A stretch of DNA of 56,621 nt from Victivallaceae bacterium (GCA_016292515.1 JAEDIJ010000009.1:1-56621), one strand, 5' to 3'; counted from the stretch's first letter, positions 40,228-49,589 are shown. Translations and numbers: made by a program. Notes: a model not told the origin generated them from the letters alone.

Positions 40228-41154
40228 ATGCAATGGAATCGCAAAGATCTGCTTGAACTTTACGATCTTACGCCGGAGGAGATCGAGTTGATCCTCGATA
40301 CCGCGGCGGAGTTCAAAAAAGTTTCCCAGCGGCGCGTCAAAAAAGTTCCGGCTCTGCGCGGAAAGACCGTCGTCAACTTTTTCGTCGAACCCAGTACCCG
40401 CACGCGGGTCTCCTTCGAGCTTGCCGAGCAACGGTTGAGCGCCGATATCGTCAACGTGCAGGCGTCGGCGAGCAGTCTCCTCAAAGGGGAGTCCTTGCTC
40501 GATACGATCAAAAACATCGAATCGCTTCAAGTGGACTTGGTCGTGATGCGCCACTCCGCCCCCGGCGCGCAGGCTTTCATCGCGCGTCATTTGAATTGCG
40601 GCGTCATCAACGCCGGCGACGGTGCCCACGGTCACCCGACGCAGGCGTTGCTCGATATTTTCACCATCCGCGAAAAACTCGGGCGCATCAAAGATCTCAA
40701 AGTGACGATCGTCGGCGACATTCTGCACAGCCGCGTCGCCCGCAGCAATATGTGGGGACTGCTGAAACTCGGCGCGCACGTTACCTTCGCCGGGCCCTCG
40801 ACGCTCGTGCCGCGCGAATTTGAGGAAGTCGGCGTGCGCGTCTGCCACAATCTCGATGAGGCGGTTGCCGATGCGGATGTGGTCAATATGCTCCGCATCC
40901 AGCACGAAAGACAGACGCTCGGATTTTTTCCGAGCACCGGGGAATACTCGCGTTTCTACGGGCTCAAAGAAGAAACGCTCAAAAAGATGAAAAAGGACGT
41001 GCTCGTGATGCATCCGGGACCGATCAACCGCGACGTCGAACTTGCCAGTTCGGTCGCCGACGGGGAACATTCGGTCATTCTGGAACAGGTCACCAACGGA
41101 CTTGCCGTGCGTATGGCGGTACTCTATTTAGTTGCGGGGTGTGTGAAAAAATGA
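40228..41154 (+). CDS. pyrB: Aspartate carbamoyltransferase catalytic chain
   Basis: The product has 308 residues. It joins carbamoyl phosphate and aspartate in pyrimidine synthesis. Carbamoyl phosphate is bound by FVEPSTRTRVSFELA; further conserved parts are the SSLLKGESLLDT loop (Ser and Lys of the neighbouring subunit), RHSAPGA, NAGDGAHGHPTQALLD and MHPGPINRDVE. No pyrI regulatory chain follows. It starts three bases after pyrR, and its stop overlaps the pyrC start. Confidence 0.96.
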   Translation: MQWNRKDLLELYDLTPEEIELILDTAAEFKKVSQRRVKKVPALRGKTVVNFFVEPSTRTRVSFELAEQRLSADIVNVQASASSLLKGESLLDTIKNIESLQVDLVVMRHSAPGAQAFIARHLNCGVINAGDGAHGHPTQALLDIFTIREKLGRIKDLKVTIVGDILHSRVARSNMWGLLKLGAHVTFAGPSTLVPREFEEVGVRVCHNLDEAVADADVVNMLRIQHERQTLGFFPSTGEYSRFYGLKEETLKKMKKDVLVMHPGPINRDVELASSVADGEHSVILEQVTNGLAVRMAVLYLVAGCVKK

Positions 41155-42422
41155 AAGAATATCTTCTGAAAAATGCGCGGATCGTCGATCCCCTGCAAAA
41201 GACGGATTCCACGGGCGACCTCGGCATCGCCGACGGCAAGATCGCCGATCCCGGGAAATTGAGCGATCCGGAAGTCATTGACCTCAAAGGCATGGTCGTA
41301 TCTCCCGGATTCATCGACGTTCACGTCCATTTGCGTCAGCCGGGCAATACCAACGCCGAAACGGTCAAGACCGGTTGTATGGCGGCGGCGGCGGGCGGTT
41401 TCACCTCGATCGTCGCGATGCCCAACACCAAACCGGCGGCGGACAACGCCGGCGCGATCGAGTTGTTGCGCGCCACGGCGGCGCACGACGGCATCGTCCG
41501 CGTTTTGCCCTGCGGTTGCATGACCAACGGTCAGAAAGGCGAGGAAATGGCGCCGATCGGCTCTTTGAAGTCGGCGGGCGTCGTCGCGTTGAGCGATGAC
41601 GGACGCTGTATTCAGGATCACGCGCTGATGCGCCACGTCGTCGAATACGCAAAATACTTTCAGTTGCCGATCCTCGATCATTGCGAAGACGTCGCTTTGG
41701 CGGCGGGCGGCGTGATGCACGAGGGCAAATGGTCGGTTCTGCTCGGGATGAACGGCATTTCGGGCGCGTCGGAGGAGTTGATGATCGCCCGCAACATCCT
41801 GCTGTCGCGGCAGATCCGGTGGAAGATCCACATGCAGCACGTTTCCACCAAGGGGAGCGTCGAACTCCTCCGCGAAGCGCGCAAGCGCGGCATCATGGTT
41901 TCCGGCGAAGCGACGCCGCATCATCTGACGCTGACCGACGAGTGCGTCAAACACTTCGACACCAACTACAAGATGAATCCACCTCTGCGCAGCGAGGAAG
42001 ACCGGCAGTCGGTGATCGATGCCGTCGTCGACGGGACGATCTCCGTGATCGCGACCGACCACGCGCCGCATACGCGCACGGCGAAACTGGTGGAATTCGA
42101 CAACGCTCCTTTTGGCATCATCGGTTTGGAGACCGCTTTCGCGCTCTGCCATACGGAATTGGTTTCAAGCGGCAGAATGCCGCTGATCGACCTCATTGCC
42201 CGGATGACGACAGGTCCGGCGGAAGTGCTCGGCATCCAAAACTACTCGCTTGCGGAAGGAAACGCCGCGGATATCGTCGTACTCGACATCGATCGGAAAT
42301 ACGCGATCGATCCCGACAAGTTTTATTCCAAAGCGCGCAATACCCCATTCGGCGGCAGAGAGGTCGTCGGGCGCGTCGCGATGACGTTCGTCGGGGGCAA
42401 ACAGGTCTATGACGGCAGATAA
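41151..42422 (+). CDS. pyrC: Dihydroorotase
   Basis: The product has 423 residues from ATG 41151, which overlaps the pyrB stop (ATGA). This is the long, class I type. The zinc-binding HVHLRQPG, the conserved NTKPAADN, SDDGRCIQD, ILDHCEDVALAAGG, MQHVSTKGSVELLR, EATPHHLTLTDE and the catalytic Asp in IATDHAPH are all present. It closes carbamoyl aspartate to dihydroorotate. It follows pyrB, as often found when the pair may form a complex. Confidence 0.96.
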   Translation: MKEYLLKNARIVDPLQKTDSTGDLGIADGKIADPGKLSDPEVIDLKGMVVSPGFIDVHVHLRQPGNTNAETVKTGCMAAAAGGFTSIVAMPNTKPAADNAGAIELLRATAAHDGIVRVLPCGCMTNGQKGEEMAPIGSLKSAGVVALSDDGRCIQDHALMRHVVEYAKYFQLPILDHCEDVALAAGGVMHEGKWSVLLGMNGISGASEELMIARNILLSRQIRWKIHMQHVSTKGSVELLREARKRGIMVSGEATPHHLTLTDECVKHFDTNYKMNPPLRSEEDRQSVIDAVVDGTISVIATDHAPHTRTAKLVEFDNAPFGIIGLETAFALCHTELVSSGRMPLIDLIARMTTGPAEVLGIQNYSLAEGNAADIVVLDIDRKYAIDPDKFYSKARNTPFGGREVVGRVAMTFVGGKQVYDGR

Positions 42423-43545
42423 GGGGAAAACGCTTTCGCTGAAAGACTTCCGCCACGCTTTGCACCGGCATCCGGAAATCGCGGGGTGTGAGGTCGAAAC
42501 GATGCGTCTGCTCCGCGCTCAACTTGCCGATTTGCCGTTGGAGGTGCTTCCGCCTTTTGTCGGTACGGATACCGTCGCCATTCTCCGCGGGAAGCGTCCG
42601 GGTCCTACCGTCGCGTTGCGCGCCGACATCGACGCGCTTCCCGTCGAAGAAAAGACTTCCGCCGCATGGAGATCGGAAGTTCCCGGCATGATGCACGCCT
42701 GCGGACACGACGTCCACACGGCGATCCTCCTCGGCGCGGCGCGGCTTTTATGTCAGGAGGATTTTGCGGGGAACATCCGTTTCATCTGGCAACCGGGTGA
42801 AGAAAAAAAGGCGTTGGCGAAAAAATTGGTCGCGGCGGGAGTCCTCGACCCGATGCCGGATTGGATTTTTGCGCTTCACGTCGCGCCAAGATTGCCTTTC
42901 GGGCAGATCGCCTGCCGCGCCGGCACGATCGCGGCGTCGAGTCTGCACTTTTTGATCGAAGTAAAAGGGCAGGGGGGACACGGCAGTATGCCGCACCGCT
43001 CCCGCACCCCCATCGTCCCCGCCGCCGAGATCATTCTTGAACTGGAAAATTTGCGGCAAAAAGAAACCGGCGTCACATTCAGCATCGGCGTTCTGCAAAG
43101 CGGAGCCGTCGATAACGTCATTCCCGATACCGCGCAACTGGGCGGTACGCTCCGCACCTTTTCACAGCAGGATTGCGAGCGGATGCAGAAAGCCTTTGCC
43201 TCGATTTGCGCCGCCGCGGCAAAAAAATATCAGGTCGACGTGAAATTTCTCCCGTCCCCTGATTTTTATCCTCCGGCGGTCAACGACGCCGAAGCCGTCG
43301 GGATCGTCCGGGAGGTCGCGGGCGGGGATTATCTTGCGGCGCCGAAACCCTCGATGTCCTCCGAGGATTTCGCCTATTATCTGCAAAAATGCCGCGGCGC
43401 GATCTTTGCGCTCGGCATCGGGCGGCATCTGCCTCCGTTGCACAATGCGGAACTTCTGGTGCCGGACGAAATTATAGATAGAGGGTCGGATCTGTTTCGT
43501 CGTCTGGTATTAGCAACTCTTCGTCGGCGCGCTTCGGCGCGTTGA
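42409..43545 (+). CDS. M20 family amidohydrolase (N-acyl-amino acid hydrolase type)
   Basis: The product has 378 residues. Metal ligands are in HACGHDVHTA and in the QPGEEKKALAKKL region; the dimerisation domain has GHGSMPHRS, and SMSSEDFAYYL is near the end. This set fits the M20D peptidases that remove acyl groups from amino acids. The start lies 14 bases inside pyrC, so it is coupled to the pyr operon. A hydantoinase/carbamoylase-type role in pyrimidine breakdown is conceivable, but the motifs favour the N-acyl-amino acid group. The last 74 bases overlap the 3' end of mrdA on the other strand. Confidence 0.88.
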   Translation: MTADKGKTLSLKDFRHALHRHPEIAGCEVETMRLLRAQLADLPLEVLPPFVGTDTVAILRGKRPGPTVALRADIDALPVEEKTSAAWRSEVPGMMHACGHDVHTAILLGAARLLCQEDFAGNIRFIWQPGEEKKALAKKLVAAGVLDPMPDWIFALHVAPRLPFGQIACRAGTIAASSLHFLIEVKGQGGHGSMPHRSRTPIVPAAEIILELENLRQKETGVTFSIGVLQSGAVDNVIPDTAQLGGTLRTFSQQDCERMQKAFASICAAAAKKYQVDVKFLPSPDFYPPAVNDAEAVGIVREVAGGDYLAAPKPSMSSEDFAYYLQKCRGAIFALGIGRHLPPLHNAELLVPDEIIDRGSDLFRRLVLATLRRRASAR

Positions 43546-45373
43546 GCAGATATCTCCGGAAAAATTCACTGGCGAGCGGCGCACAGCTCGATCCACCCGA
43601 TCGGGCGTTTTCTTGCAGGATCGCAATGCTGTAAGTGCGCTTTTTGTAAGTCGTAAAAGCGATGAACCAGGCATTGATTCGCAAATTGGGCTTTTTGCCG
43701 ATCTCCGCACTGCCGGTCTTGCCGTAGATTTTCAATCCGTCCAATGCCGCCCGGCGTCCGGAACCGCCCGGCGCGTTGACGACCTGATCCATTCCGTCCC
43801 GGATGACTTTGAGCATTCCCGGCGTGCCGTTGAGAGAATCGACCGCGACGGGAGTGCGGGTAAAAAGGGTGTTGCCGTAGGGATCGACCGCGTTTTTGAT
43901 GAGATGCGGTTGCCACACGGTACCGCCGTTGGCGATCGCCGCCGCGAAAAGTGCCGCCTGCAACGGCGTGATCTCGATAATGCCCTGTCCGATGGAAAGC
44001 AACGCGCTGTCGTAGGCATTCCACCGCGTCCGGAAACGGCGCATTTTGACTTCTTCCGACGGAAAGATCCCCGCACTTTCCCCGATCTCCACGCCGGTTT
44101 TGCGTCCGATCCCGGCATGGCGCATCGTTTCGCAAACCGGCTTCTTGCCGATCGCCAGCATATTCTGGATCATAAAACTGTTGCACGAATGTTTGATCGC
44201 CCCCCTCATATCCAATTCGCCGTGTCCGCCGCGGCGGTAGGCGGCACAGCGGACGACCGCGTTTCCGATCTCGTTGAAGCCGTCGCACAAAACCTGATCG
44301 TATGCGGAAAGCCCCGCCGTCTGATAGGCGAGGCAAACCAGCGGCTTGACGATGGAGCCGGGGGTGAAGCTGCCTTGAAACGCGCGGTGGATCAGCGGAT
44401 GCCCGGGGTCTTTTCGCAGCGTGTCGTAATAAGCGCGGGGCAGGGAGGGGACGAACTTTGCGAGATCGTATCCCGGTGCGGATGCCGCCGCGAGGATATC
44501 TCCATTGGCGGCGTCGAGCACGACGATCGCACCGCGGCTGTCGCCGAGCAGATCTTCCGCGATGCGTTGCGCGCGGCTGTCGATCGTCAGCACGATATGG
44601 TTCCCGTCAACGGGGTCTTGTTTTTCGATCGGTTCATCGTGGGCAAATCCGAGGTGATCGACCTGGATCAGCGACGATCCCGGCGTACCGCGCAAGCCGC
44701 GGATCTCCGTGCCGGGGACGACCCGGTCGGCGACCTGTTCCACGCCGTTGCGTCCGACGATATCGGGGATGTAATAAAAAAATTCGTCCTTGTCCTGCGG
44801 TTTTTCGGCAAGGTCGATCCCGGTATAACCGATGAGATGGCAGGCGAAACGCCCGCCGGGATAGCAACGGGAGGTTTCCGATTCAAGATCGACGCCTTGC
44901 CAGTTGCCGATCTCTTCGTAAAGCCGGGCGGCTTCCTGTTGCGACAGCCGCGAAAAAAGAATGAGCGGCAATCCCGGTTTGGTATTCAGGTGGAGCACGA
45001 CGTTTTCGCGCTTCAACGGGGACTCTCTGCCGATGGATCGGGAAAGACTTTCCGCTGCGTCAAGCATATAATCGATCGTCTTTTGGCGGCGGTTGAAGCG
45101 CATTTCCCCCGGATAAAACAAAAGTGAAAATCCCGGTTCGTTGTCTGCCAGGATCATTTGATCCGAGGAGAGTATCCGTCCGCGCCGGGCAGGGATGCGG
45201 ATCCGCCGCAACGTCTGCCGCGCCTGAATTTTCAACGCCTTGTCGTTGTTCTTGATCTGCAACGTGTAGGCGCGAAAAATCAGTACCAGTACGCCGACAA
45301 ACATCAAACTTCCCAAAAGCAGGACACGATGATGCTGACTGTACAGCGAAAAGCGCAGATGATTCCGCCTCAT
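43472..45373 (-). CDS. mrdA: Penicillin-binding protein 2
   Basis: The product has 633 residues from ATG 45373, which overlaps the mreD stop (ATGA); a longer frame to 45460 is rejected. It is the class B transpeptidase of cell elongation. A membrane helix (about 15-37) is followed by the PBP dimer domain (about 60-240) and the transpeptidase with SIVK (active Ser in TPGSIVKPL), the SCN triad in KHSCNS, and KTGSAE. It is the last gene in mreC-mreD-mrdA. rodA is not adjacent, and mreB is not in the window. Confidence 0.94.
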   Translation of the reverse strand: MRRNHLRFSLYSQHHRVLLLGSLMFVGVLVLIFRAYTLQIKNNDKALKIQARQTLRRIRIPARRGRILSSDQMILADNEPGFSLLFYPGEMRFNRRQKTIDYMLDAAESLSRSIGRESPLKRENVVLHLNTKPGLPLILFSRLSQQEAARLYEEIGNWQGVDLESETSRCYPGGRFACHLIGYTGIDLAEKPQDKDEFFYYIPDIVGRNGVEQVADRVVPGTEIRGLRGTPGSSLIQVDHLGFAHDEPIEKQDPVDGNHIVLTIDSRAQRIAEDLLGDSRGAIVVLDAANGDILAAASAPGYDLAKFVPSLPRAYYDTLRKDPGHPLIHRAFQGSFTPGSIVKPLVCLAYQTAGLSAYDQVLCDGFNEIGNAVVRCAAYRRGGHGELDMRGAIKHSCNSFMIQNMLAIGKKPVCETMRHAGIGRKTGVEIGESAGIFPSEEVKMRRFRTRWNAYDSALLSIGQGIIEITPLQAALFAAAIANGGTVWQPHLIKNAVDPYGNTLFTRTPVAVDSLNGTPGMLKVIRDGMDQVVNAPGGSGRRAALDGLKIYGKTGSAEIGKKPNLRINAWFIAFTTYKKRTYSIAILQENARSGGSSCAPLASEFFRRYLLNAPKRADEELLIPDDETDPTLYL

Positions 45374-45933
45374 CGGACACCTCTTTCGGGGGCTATCGTT
45401 TTTTGGGAAACCTTGCGTCCTCCGTGGTAGTGCGGCGCATTTTCCGTGAGATCGACGCAATAAGGCACCGCGCCGATGCGGCGGGCGATCGCGTCAAAAA
45501 GGAATACGACGAGCAAAAATCCGAGCGTCCATACGATAACAACGATCGGAATTTCATAGCATTTTTGCCAGAAATTTTCGATCTCGAAAGTAAAAAGGAG
45601 CAAGGAGATTTCCACCAGAAAAAAATAGATCAAACCGCAGAAAAATGCGGAAAAAGCGCCGTTTTCACGAATCACTTCCGGCATCCATCTGCGGTTAAAA
45701 AGCAATGCCGCCGCGAGAATACAGGTTTCCAGCGGCAAACTTCGCGCGTAAATGCCGTCGAGCGCGATGCCGACGACAAGGGCGAGCATCAAGGCGTTTT
45801 TCCATGAAGTCGTCGTGGCGAAATAAAGCACACATCCTCCGGCAAGCGGGACAAAAAATCCCCAGTTGCCGAAAAAAAATTGCAATATCACCAGCGTGAC
45901 CGTTGCCCCCCAGCTGAAAAGCAAATTGATCAT
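45370..45933 (-). CDS. mreD: Rod shape-determining protein MreD
   Basis: The product has 187 residues with about five hydrophobic helices, the MreD size and topology. MreD sequences are poorly conserved, so this rests mainly on the position between mreC and mrdA, with overlapping start and stop on both sides. The stretch ALDGIYARSLPLETCILA is the best match to the family's conserved region. The last 25 residues are a polar tail. It is an inner membrane part of the elongasome. Confidence 0.8.
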   Translation of the reverse strand: MINLLFSWGATVTLVILQFFFGNWGFFVPLAGGCVLYFATTTSWKNALMLALVVGIALDGIYARSLPLETCILAAALLFNRRWMPEVIRENGAFSAFFCGLIYFFLVEISLLLFTFEIENFWQKCYEIPIVVIVWTLGFLLVVFLFDAIARRIGAVPYCVDLTENAPHYHGGRKVSQKTIAPERGVR

Positions 45934-46787
45934 AACGCGGCACTTTCCTGGCGGGAAAGAATGAATACGAAGCGGATCTCGTCCATCGCCGCCGCCGGGA
46001 CGGCGTTGCCGGAATGACGTTTTTCAACCGAAAAAAGCGGATCGACCGTGTTGAGCGCGTGGATCGTGCCGACGGTGATATTCGGGGGAATGCGGTATTC
46101 AAAACCGGTCGTCCGCATTTCCTCCCCGACGGCGACATTTCCCGCGCCGGAAAGATATTCGATGCCGATCAATCCCGCACCGTGATTGCGGTTGGCAGTG
46201 TTGGCAAATCCGATGCCTCCGGAGTTTTTCAGGCGGAAGGAAAAGCGGAAATTGCCGTTGTAGAGCGTATAGACCAAGGCGTTACGGCGGTCGACCCGGT
46301 GGACGACGCCGACGAGGAGCAATGTGCCGTCGTTCCGCAACGTGACGACAACGTCCCCCCGCGAAATGCCGTCCTCGCTTCCCCGGTCAACGGTGAATTG
46401 AGTCCGCCAGAAAAGCGGATCGCGCAAAATGATTTCGGCGGACGTACTTCGCCATTGCGGGGATTCCCGCAATTTCCAGAGCTTGCGGAGTTTCCGGTTT
46501 TCCTCTTCCGTTTTGTCGTTCAGAAAAGCGCGGAGGGCAAGTTCCTGATTGCGTTCCTCCAACGCCGTGATTTTTTGCGCCAGTTCTTCCCGGGACAATA
46601 GCAGGAGTGACTGGTCGGCGATCCGGTCGCCGGTAAATTTTTCCAAAGCGAGATAGGGATAAAAAAAGCGTCCGGCGATCCTGCCGCTTTTGCCGCTGAT
46701 CAGAGAAAAAGCGGCAAAGAGGAGCAGAAAGCCGAAAAAAATCCCCAACGCCCACCAGAGACGGTTGCTGTTTTGCGTCTGTTTCAT
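45930..46787 (-). CDS. mreC: Rod shape-determining protein MreC
   Basis: The product has 285 residues. One membrane helix (about 10-29) is followed by a coiled coil (about 60-100, LAQKITALEERNQEL) and a beta-rich periplasmic domain with DRGSEDGISRGDVVV and the late GIEYLSGAGNVAVGE. These are hallmarks of MreC, which organises PBP2 along the cell. It is first in the mreC-mreD-mrdA set and has four bases in common with mreD. Confidence 0.9.
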   Translation of the reverse strand: MKQTQNSNRLWWALGIFFGFLLLFAAFSLISGKSGRIAGRFFYPYLALEKFTGDRIADQSLLLLSREELAQKITALEERNQELALRAFLNDKTEEENRKLRKLWKLRESPQWRSTSAEIILRDPLFWRTQFTVDRGSEDGISRGDVVVTLRNDGTLLLVGVVHRVDRRNALVYTLYNGNFRFSFRLKNSGGIGFANTANRNHGAGLIGIEYLSGAGNVAVGEEMRTTGFEYRIPPNITVGTIHALNTVDPLFSVEKRHSGNAVPAAAMDEIRFVFILSRQESAAL

Positions 46788-46820
46788 ATCCGATGCATTA
46801 TGATTCTGTTATATTTATAT

Positions 46821-46849
46821 AAGATAATGGTGAAACGGCATTTTTTCAA
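46821..46849 (-). promoter_or_regulatory. Possible promoter of mreC
   Basis: On the minus strand TTGAAA (46849-46844) and TATCTT (46826-46821) are 17 bases apart, about 35 bases before mreC. Confidence 0.4.
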
Positions 46850-47027
46850 CAAAAGGGGAGGGGATTTCCCCGATTTTTACTCCGCGGGCAAGGGTGAAAT
46901 ATGGACATTTTGCTTTTTCTTTTGACAAAACAAAGGATTTATTGCGTTTCCGTGTGGAAAAAAACGTCTTGAAAGAGTAGATTGTATCGCATTGCATTTT
47001 TCAACCATTAAAATAAAGGTGATGAAT

Positions 47028-48173
47028 ATGTCTTTGACGATGATCAAAAATGCCCGGTTGGTCAGTGCCGGGATCGAATTCGACGGCGCGCTGATGATCG
47101 ACGGCGACAAAATCGATGCGCTGTTGGAGAAAGAACCGGAAAACTTCTCCGGCAAGGTGATCGATGCGAAAGGAAATTTCGTGATGCCCGGTTTCATCGA
47201 CCTTCACTGCCACGGGCGCAACAACTTCGATTTTTCCGACGGCGATGCCCAAAAGACCCAGGTGATCCTCGATCACAAATTGGAGGAGGGCGTCACGACG
47301 ATGCTTCCGACCACGCTGACGCTGCCGGGAAAAGATCTTGCGGCGACCTTAAAAAGTGTCGCAAGTTACGATCAGAAAACCGGTTGCAAAGTTCCCGGAG
47401 TCCATTTGGAAGGACCTTTCATCAACCCGAAATGCCTCGGGGCACAAAACCCCGATTTCGTCCGCGCCGCCGATATCGACGAGGTGAAACGGCTCGACGC
47501 GATCTTTCCGGTCAAAAAAGTGACTTACGCCGTCGAAATGCCCGGCGGAGCCGCCTTTGCCGGCAAGTTGCAGAAGCTCGGCATCACGCCGAGTTGCACC
47601 CACAGTGCCGCGAAATACGATGATTTCGTCGCGGCTTACCACGCGGGATTGCGCAATTTGTCGCACTTCTGCAATCAGATGACGGCATTGCATCACCGCG
47701 ATATCGGACTTGTCGGGGCAGGGCTGCTGCATCAGGATGTTTTCACCGAATTCATCTGCGACAAACTGCATATCAGCGTACCGATGATCAAACTGGTTTT
47801 TCAGACCAAGAAATGCGATCACGTCGTGCTGATCTCCGACGCGATGCGCGCCGCCGGAATGCCTGACGGCGACTACACCCTCGGCGGTCTGCCGGTCGTC
47901 GTCAAGGAGGGTGCCGCCCGTTTGAAAGAGGGCGGCGCACTCGCCGGAAGCACGCTGCTGATCTCGACCGCGCTCAAAAACATCTACGAGATCACCGGAT
48001 TGCCGCTCTCGGAAGTCATCAAATCGGCGACTTCGACGCCCGCGGCTTCGATCGGTTTAAGCGGCGTCGGCAAATTGCAGGCGGGTTTTGCCGCCGACGT
48101 CGTCATCCTTGACAAAAATTTCGTCGTCCAGACGGCAATGGTCGACGGAGAAGTCCGTTTCCGGCGCGCGTAA
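47028..48173 (+). CDS. nagA: N-acetylglucosamine-6-phosphate deacetylase, second paralogue
   Basis: The product has 381 residues. The start at ATG 47028 is favoured over 47022 because AAAGGTG lies at the right distance. The amidohydrolase signature DLHCHG, HLEGPFINP, THSAAKYDD, LSHFCNQM and the catalytic Asp in LISDAMRAAGMPDG are present. It is clearly different in sequence from the NagA encoded at 8200-9390, for example CTHS in place of GHS. It starts a two-gene set with a deacetylase-like gene 17 bases downstream, so it may serve another substrate or condition. Confidence 0.9.
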   Translation: MSLTMIKNARLVSAGIEFDGALMIDGDKIDALLEKEPENFSGKVIDAKGNFVMPGFIDLHCHGRNNFDFSDGDAQKTQVILDHKLEEGVTTMLPTTLTLPGKDLAATLKSVASYDQKTGCKVPGVHLEGPFINPKCLGAQNPDFVRAADIDEVKRLDAIFPVKKVTYAVEMPGGAAFAGKLQKLGITPSCTHSAAKYDDFVAAYHAGLRNLSHFCNQMTALHHRDIGLVGAGLLHQDVFTEFICDKLHISVPMIKLVFQTKKCDHVVLISDAMRAAGMPDGDYTLGGLPVVVKEGAARLKEGGALAGSTLLISTALKNIYEITGLPLSEVIKSATSTPAASIGLSGVGKLQAGFAADVVILDKNFVVQTAMVDGEVRFRRA

Positions 48174-48190
48174 AAAACAGGGCAGGGGAT

Positions 48191-49120
48191 ATGACGGGAA
48201 AAATTCCGGTTTCGCTGATCGTCGACGACGGCGGCGTCATCAATATGTCGCATTTTCACCAGTTGCAGGTGAAACACGACTTGCTTATCCCCGTAAGTTT
48301 TGCCCGTAAATTTGCCGGGATCTGCCGTAAAAACGGTATCAAAGGCAAGTTTTCCATCGTTCCGGTCCCGGCGGGGTTGGGACGACTGGACGGCGTCGTT
48401 CAGCAAGTGCCGAAGCGTCAGGTGGAAGCGATGCTCGATCTTCTCCGCGCCGAAATCGCTCCGCTTTTTTCGATCACGCCGGAAATTTTGACTCATTTTC
48501 TCGCTTACAATCTGCAAAACGGCAGTTGCCGCCACATTCTGGAAGATACCTATTTTGAAAAGCTCGGCGATCTTGAAATCGCAGACTATGTTTCGCTTGC
48601 GCTTGAAATCCTTGTCAACAAAGGTTTTGCGCCGAGCGGCGTCACTTCTCCCTGGATGTGCGGAGCCGCCAACGAGCGAAATTACGCCCGCGGCATCGGC
48701 ATCGCATTCCGCCGGGTGTTGAAGCGCAACAAATGCTTTTATTTCCTCCATTGCCAGGATGAAATACAGATACCGACGCTGATCTGCGATACGCCGGAAA
48801 CGGGGCAGGTGACCACGATCCCCGCCAACACCGAAGATGCGTTTTGGAGCGGACAGCGTCCCCGGTCGCCTCAAATGGCGCGCAAACTTGTCAAAACCGG
48901 CATTGACGCCATTTTGACTGCCGACGGCAATCACGGCGTCGCCCGCGACCTCTTTGAAAAAGGTTTGCCCATTACGTTGCTTTCCCATTGGCAATCGCTT
49001 TACGCCGACGGCCGCGCCGTCGGTCTTGCCGCACTTGACGAATTGACGATGCGCATCAACCGGACTTTCGGCGACCGCATCGAATGGCTGACCTTTGAGG
49101 AACTCGCCGATCGCCGCTGA
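48191..49120 (+). CDS. Polysaccharide deacetylase-like protein
   Basis: The product has 309 residues with no signal peptide. The start PVSLIVDDGG, followed by a GIKGKFSIVPVPAGLG segment, looks like the first strand (metal-binding Asp pair) and second strand of a NodB-type (beta/alpha) barrel. Further likely active-site parts are FAPSGVTSPWMCGA and the late TLLSHWQSLYADG, which carries a His. I cannot name a family with certainty. Its position after a second nagA suggests action on N-acetylated sugars, but that is inference. Confidence 0.6.
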   Translation: MTGKIPVSLIVDDGGVINMSHFHQLQVKHDLLIPVSFARKFAGICRKNGIKGKFSIVPVPAGLGRLDGVVQQVPKRQVEAMLDLLRAEIAPLFSITPEILTHFLAYNLQNGSCRHILEDTYFEKLGDLEIADYVSLALEILVNKGFAPSGVTSPWMCGAANERNYARGIGIAFRRVLKRNKCFYFLHCQDEIQIPTLICDTPETGQVTTIPANTEDAFWSGQRPRSPQMARKLVKTGIDAILTADGNHGVARDLFEKGLPITLLSHWQSLYADGRAVGLAALDELTMRINRTFGDRIEWLTFEELADRR

Positions 49121-49221
49121 TCTGCGAAGGCACTTACGCGGATGTCTGTCTCGCGGACGTCACCGCGAAATAGAGGCAAAAACGGACGATAACGGACTTC
49201 AACAGACGGTAACGGACAATC

Positions 49222-49337
49222 AGCGTGATGGGACAAGGATAAAATCACGCAATGATGACGCGTCCGTTAATGTCCGTTTATGTCGGTTTATGTCGGTTTT
49301 GTCCGTTAAAGTCCGTTGAGGATGACGACGCAGTCGC
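49222..49337 (-). repeat. ACGGAC repeat, copy B
   Basis: Read on the minus strand it matches 3402-3505 closely, including the GACTGCGTCGTCAT-like start, the ACGGAC/ACCGAC units and the CGTGAT/ATCACG hairpin, with two extra units. On its other side (49176-49217) further ACGGAC units face the opposite way, so copy B is one arm of a larger imperfect palindrome centred on the hairpin at 49223-49250. Confidence 0.7.
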
Positions 49338-49534
49338 TCTGTCGCATCGTTTGCAAAAACAGGATATTCTGCTCTTTTTTCTTGTTTTATAATGTCGCAT
49401 AATATATGTTATGTAAAATTAAAAATACGTAAAAAGGGCAGGAGATGTTTTGCAACATATTTATATACAATACATTACAAAATTGTAAACAACGCTTGTT
49501 AATAACTTGATAATTGCTTTTTGTAACAAGGCAT

Positions 49535-49567
49535 AAAAAAAGATGGAGATTTTGATGATCTCCATCT
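49535..49567 (-). terminator. Rho-independent terminator of the reductase gene
   Basis: On the minus strand AGATGGAGAT and ATCTCCATCT form a perfect 10-bp stem (49567-49558 with 49550-49541), followed by a run of T (49540-49535). It lies 23 bases after the stop at 49590. Confidence 0.8.
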
Positions 49568-49589
49568 TCGGGATGTTTTTTGTCGGCGA

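Larger units (their letters stand above)
49121..49589. other. Intergenic region: ACGGAC palindrome, AT-rich stretch, terminator
   Basis: Three parts are visible: an inverted ACGGAC repeat structure (49176-49337), an AT-rich stretch of about 190 bases with small inverted repeats but no convincing gene (49338-49533), and a terminator for the minus-strand reductase gene (49535-49567). A 21-codon frame at 49446-49511 exists but is not well supported. Confidence 0.7.

Noticed and set aside
43472..46787. mreB as part of the mre cluster
   Set aside because: No MreB-like actin fold sequence is found upstream of mreC; the next gene is nagA on the other strand.
49446..49511. 21-codon frame MFCNIFIY... 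in the AT-rich intergenic stretch
   Set aside because: A GGAG directly abuts the ATG at a poor distance, the product is tiny and matches nothing I know.
49338..49533. Possible replication origin in the AT-rich stretch
   Set aside because: No cluster of DnaA boxes and no dnaA, dnaN or gidA nearby.
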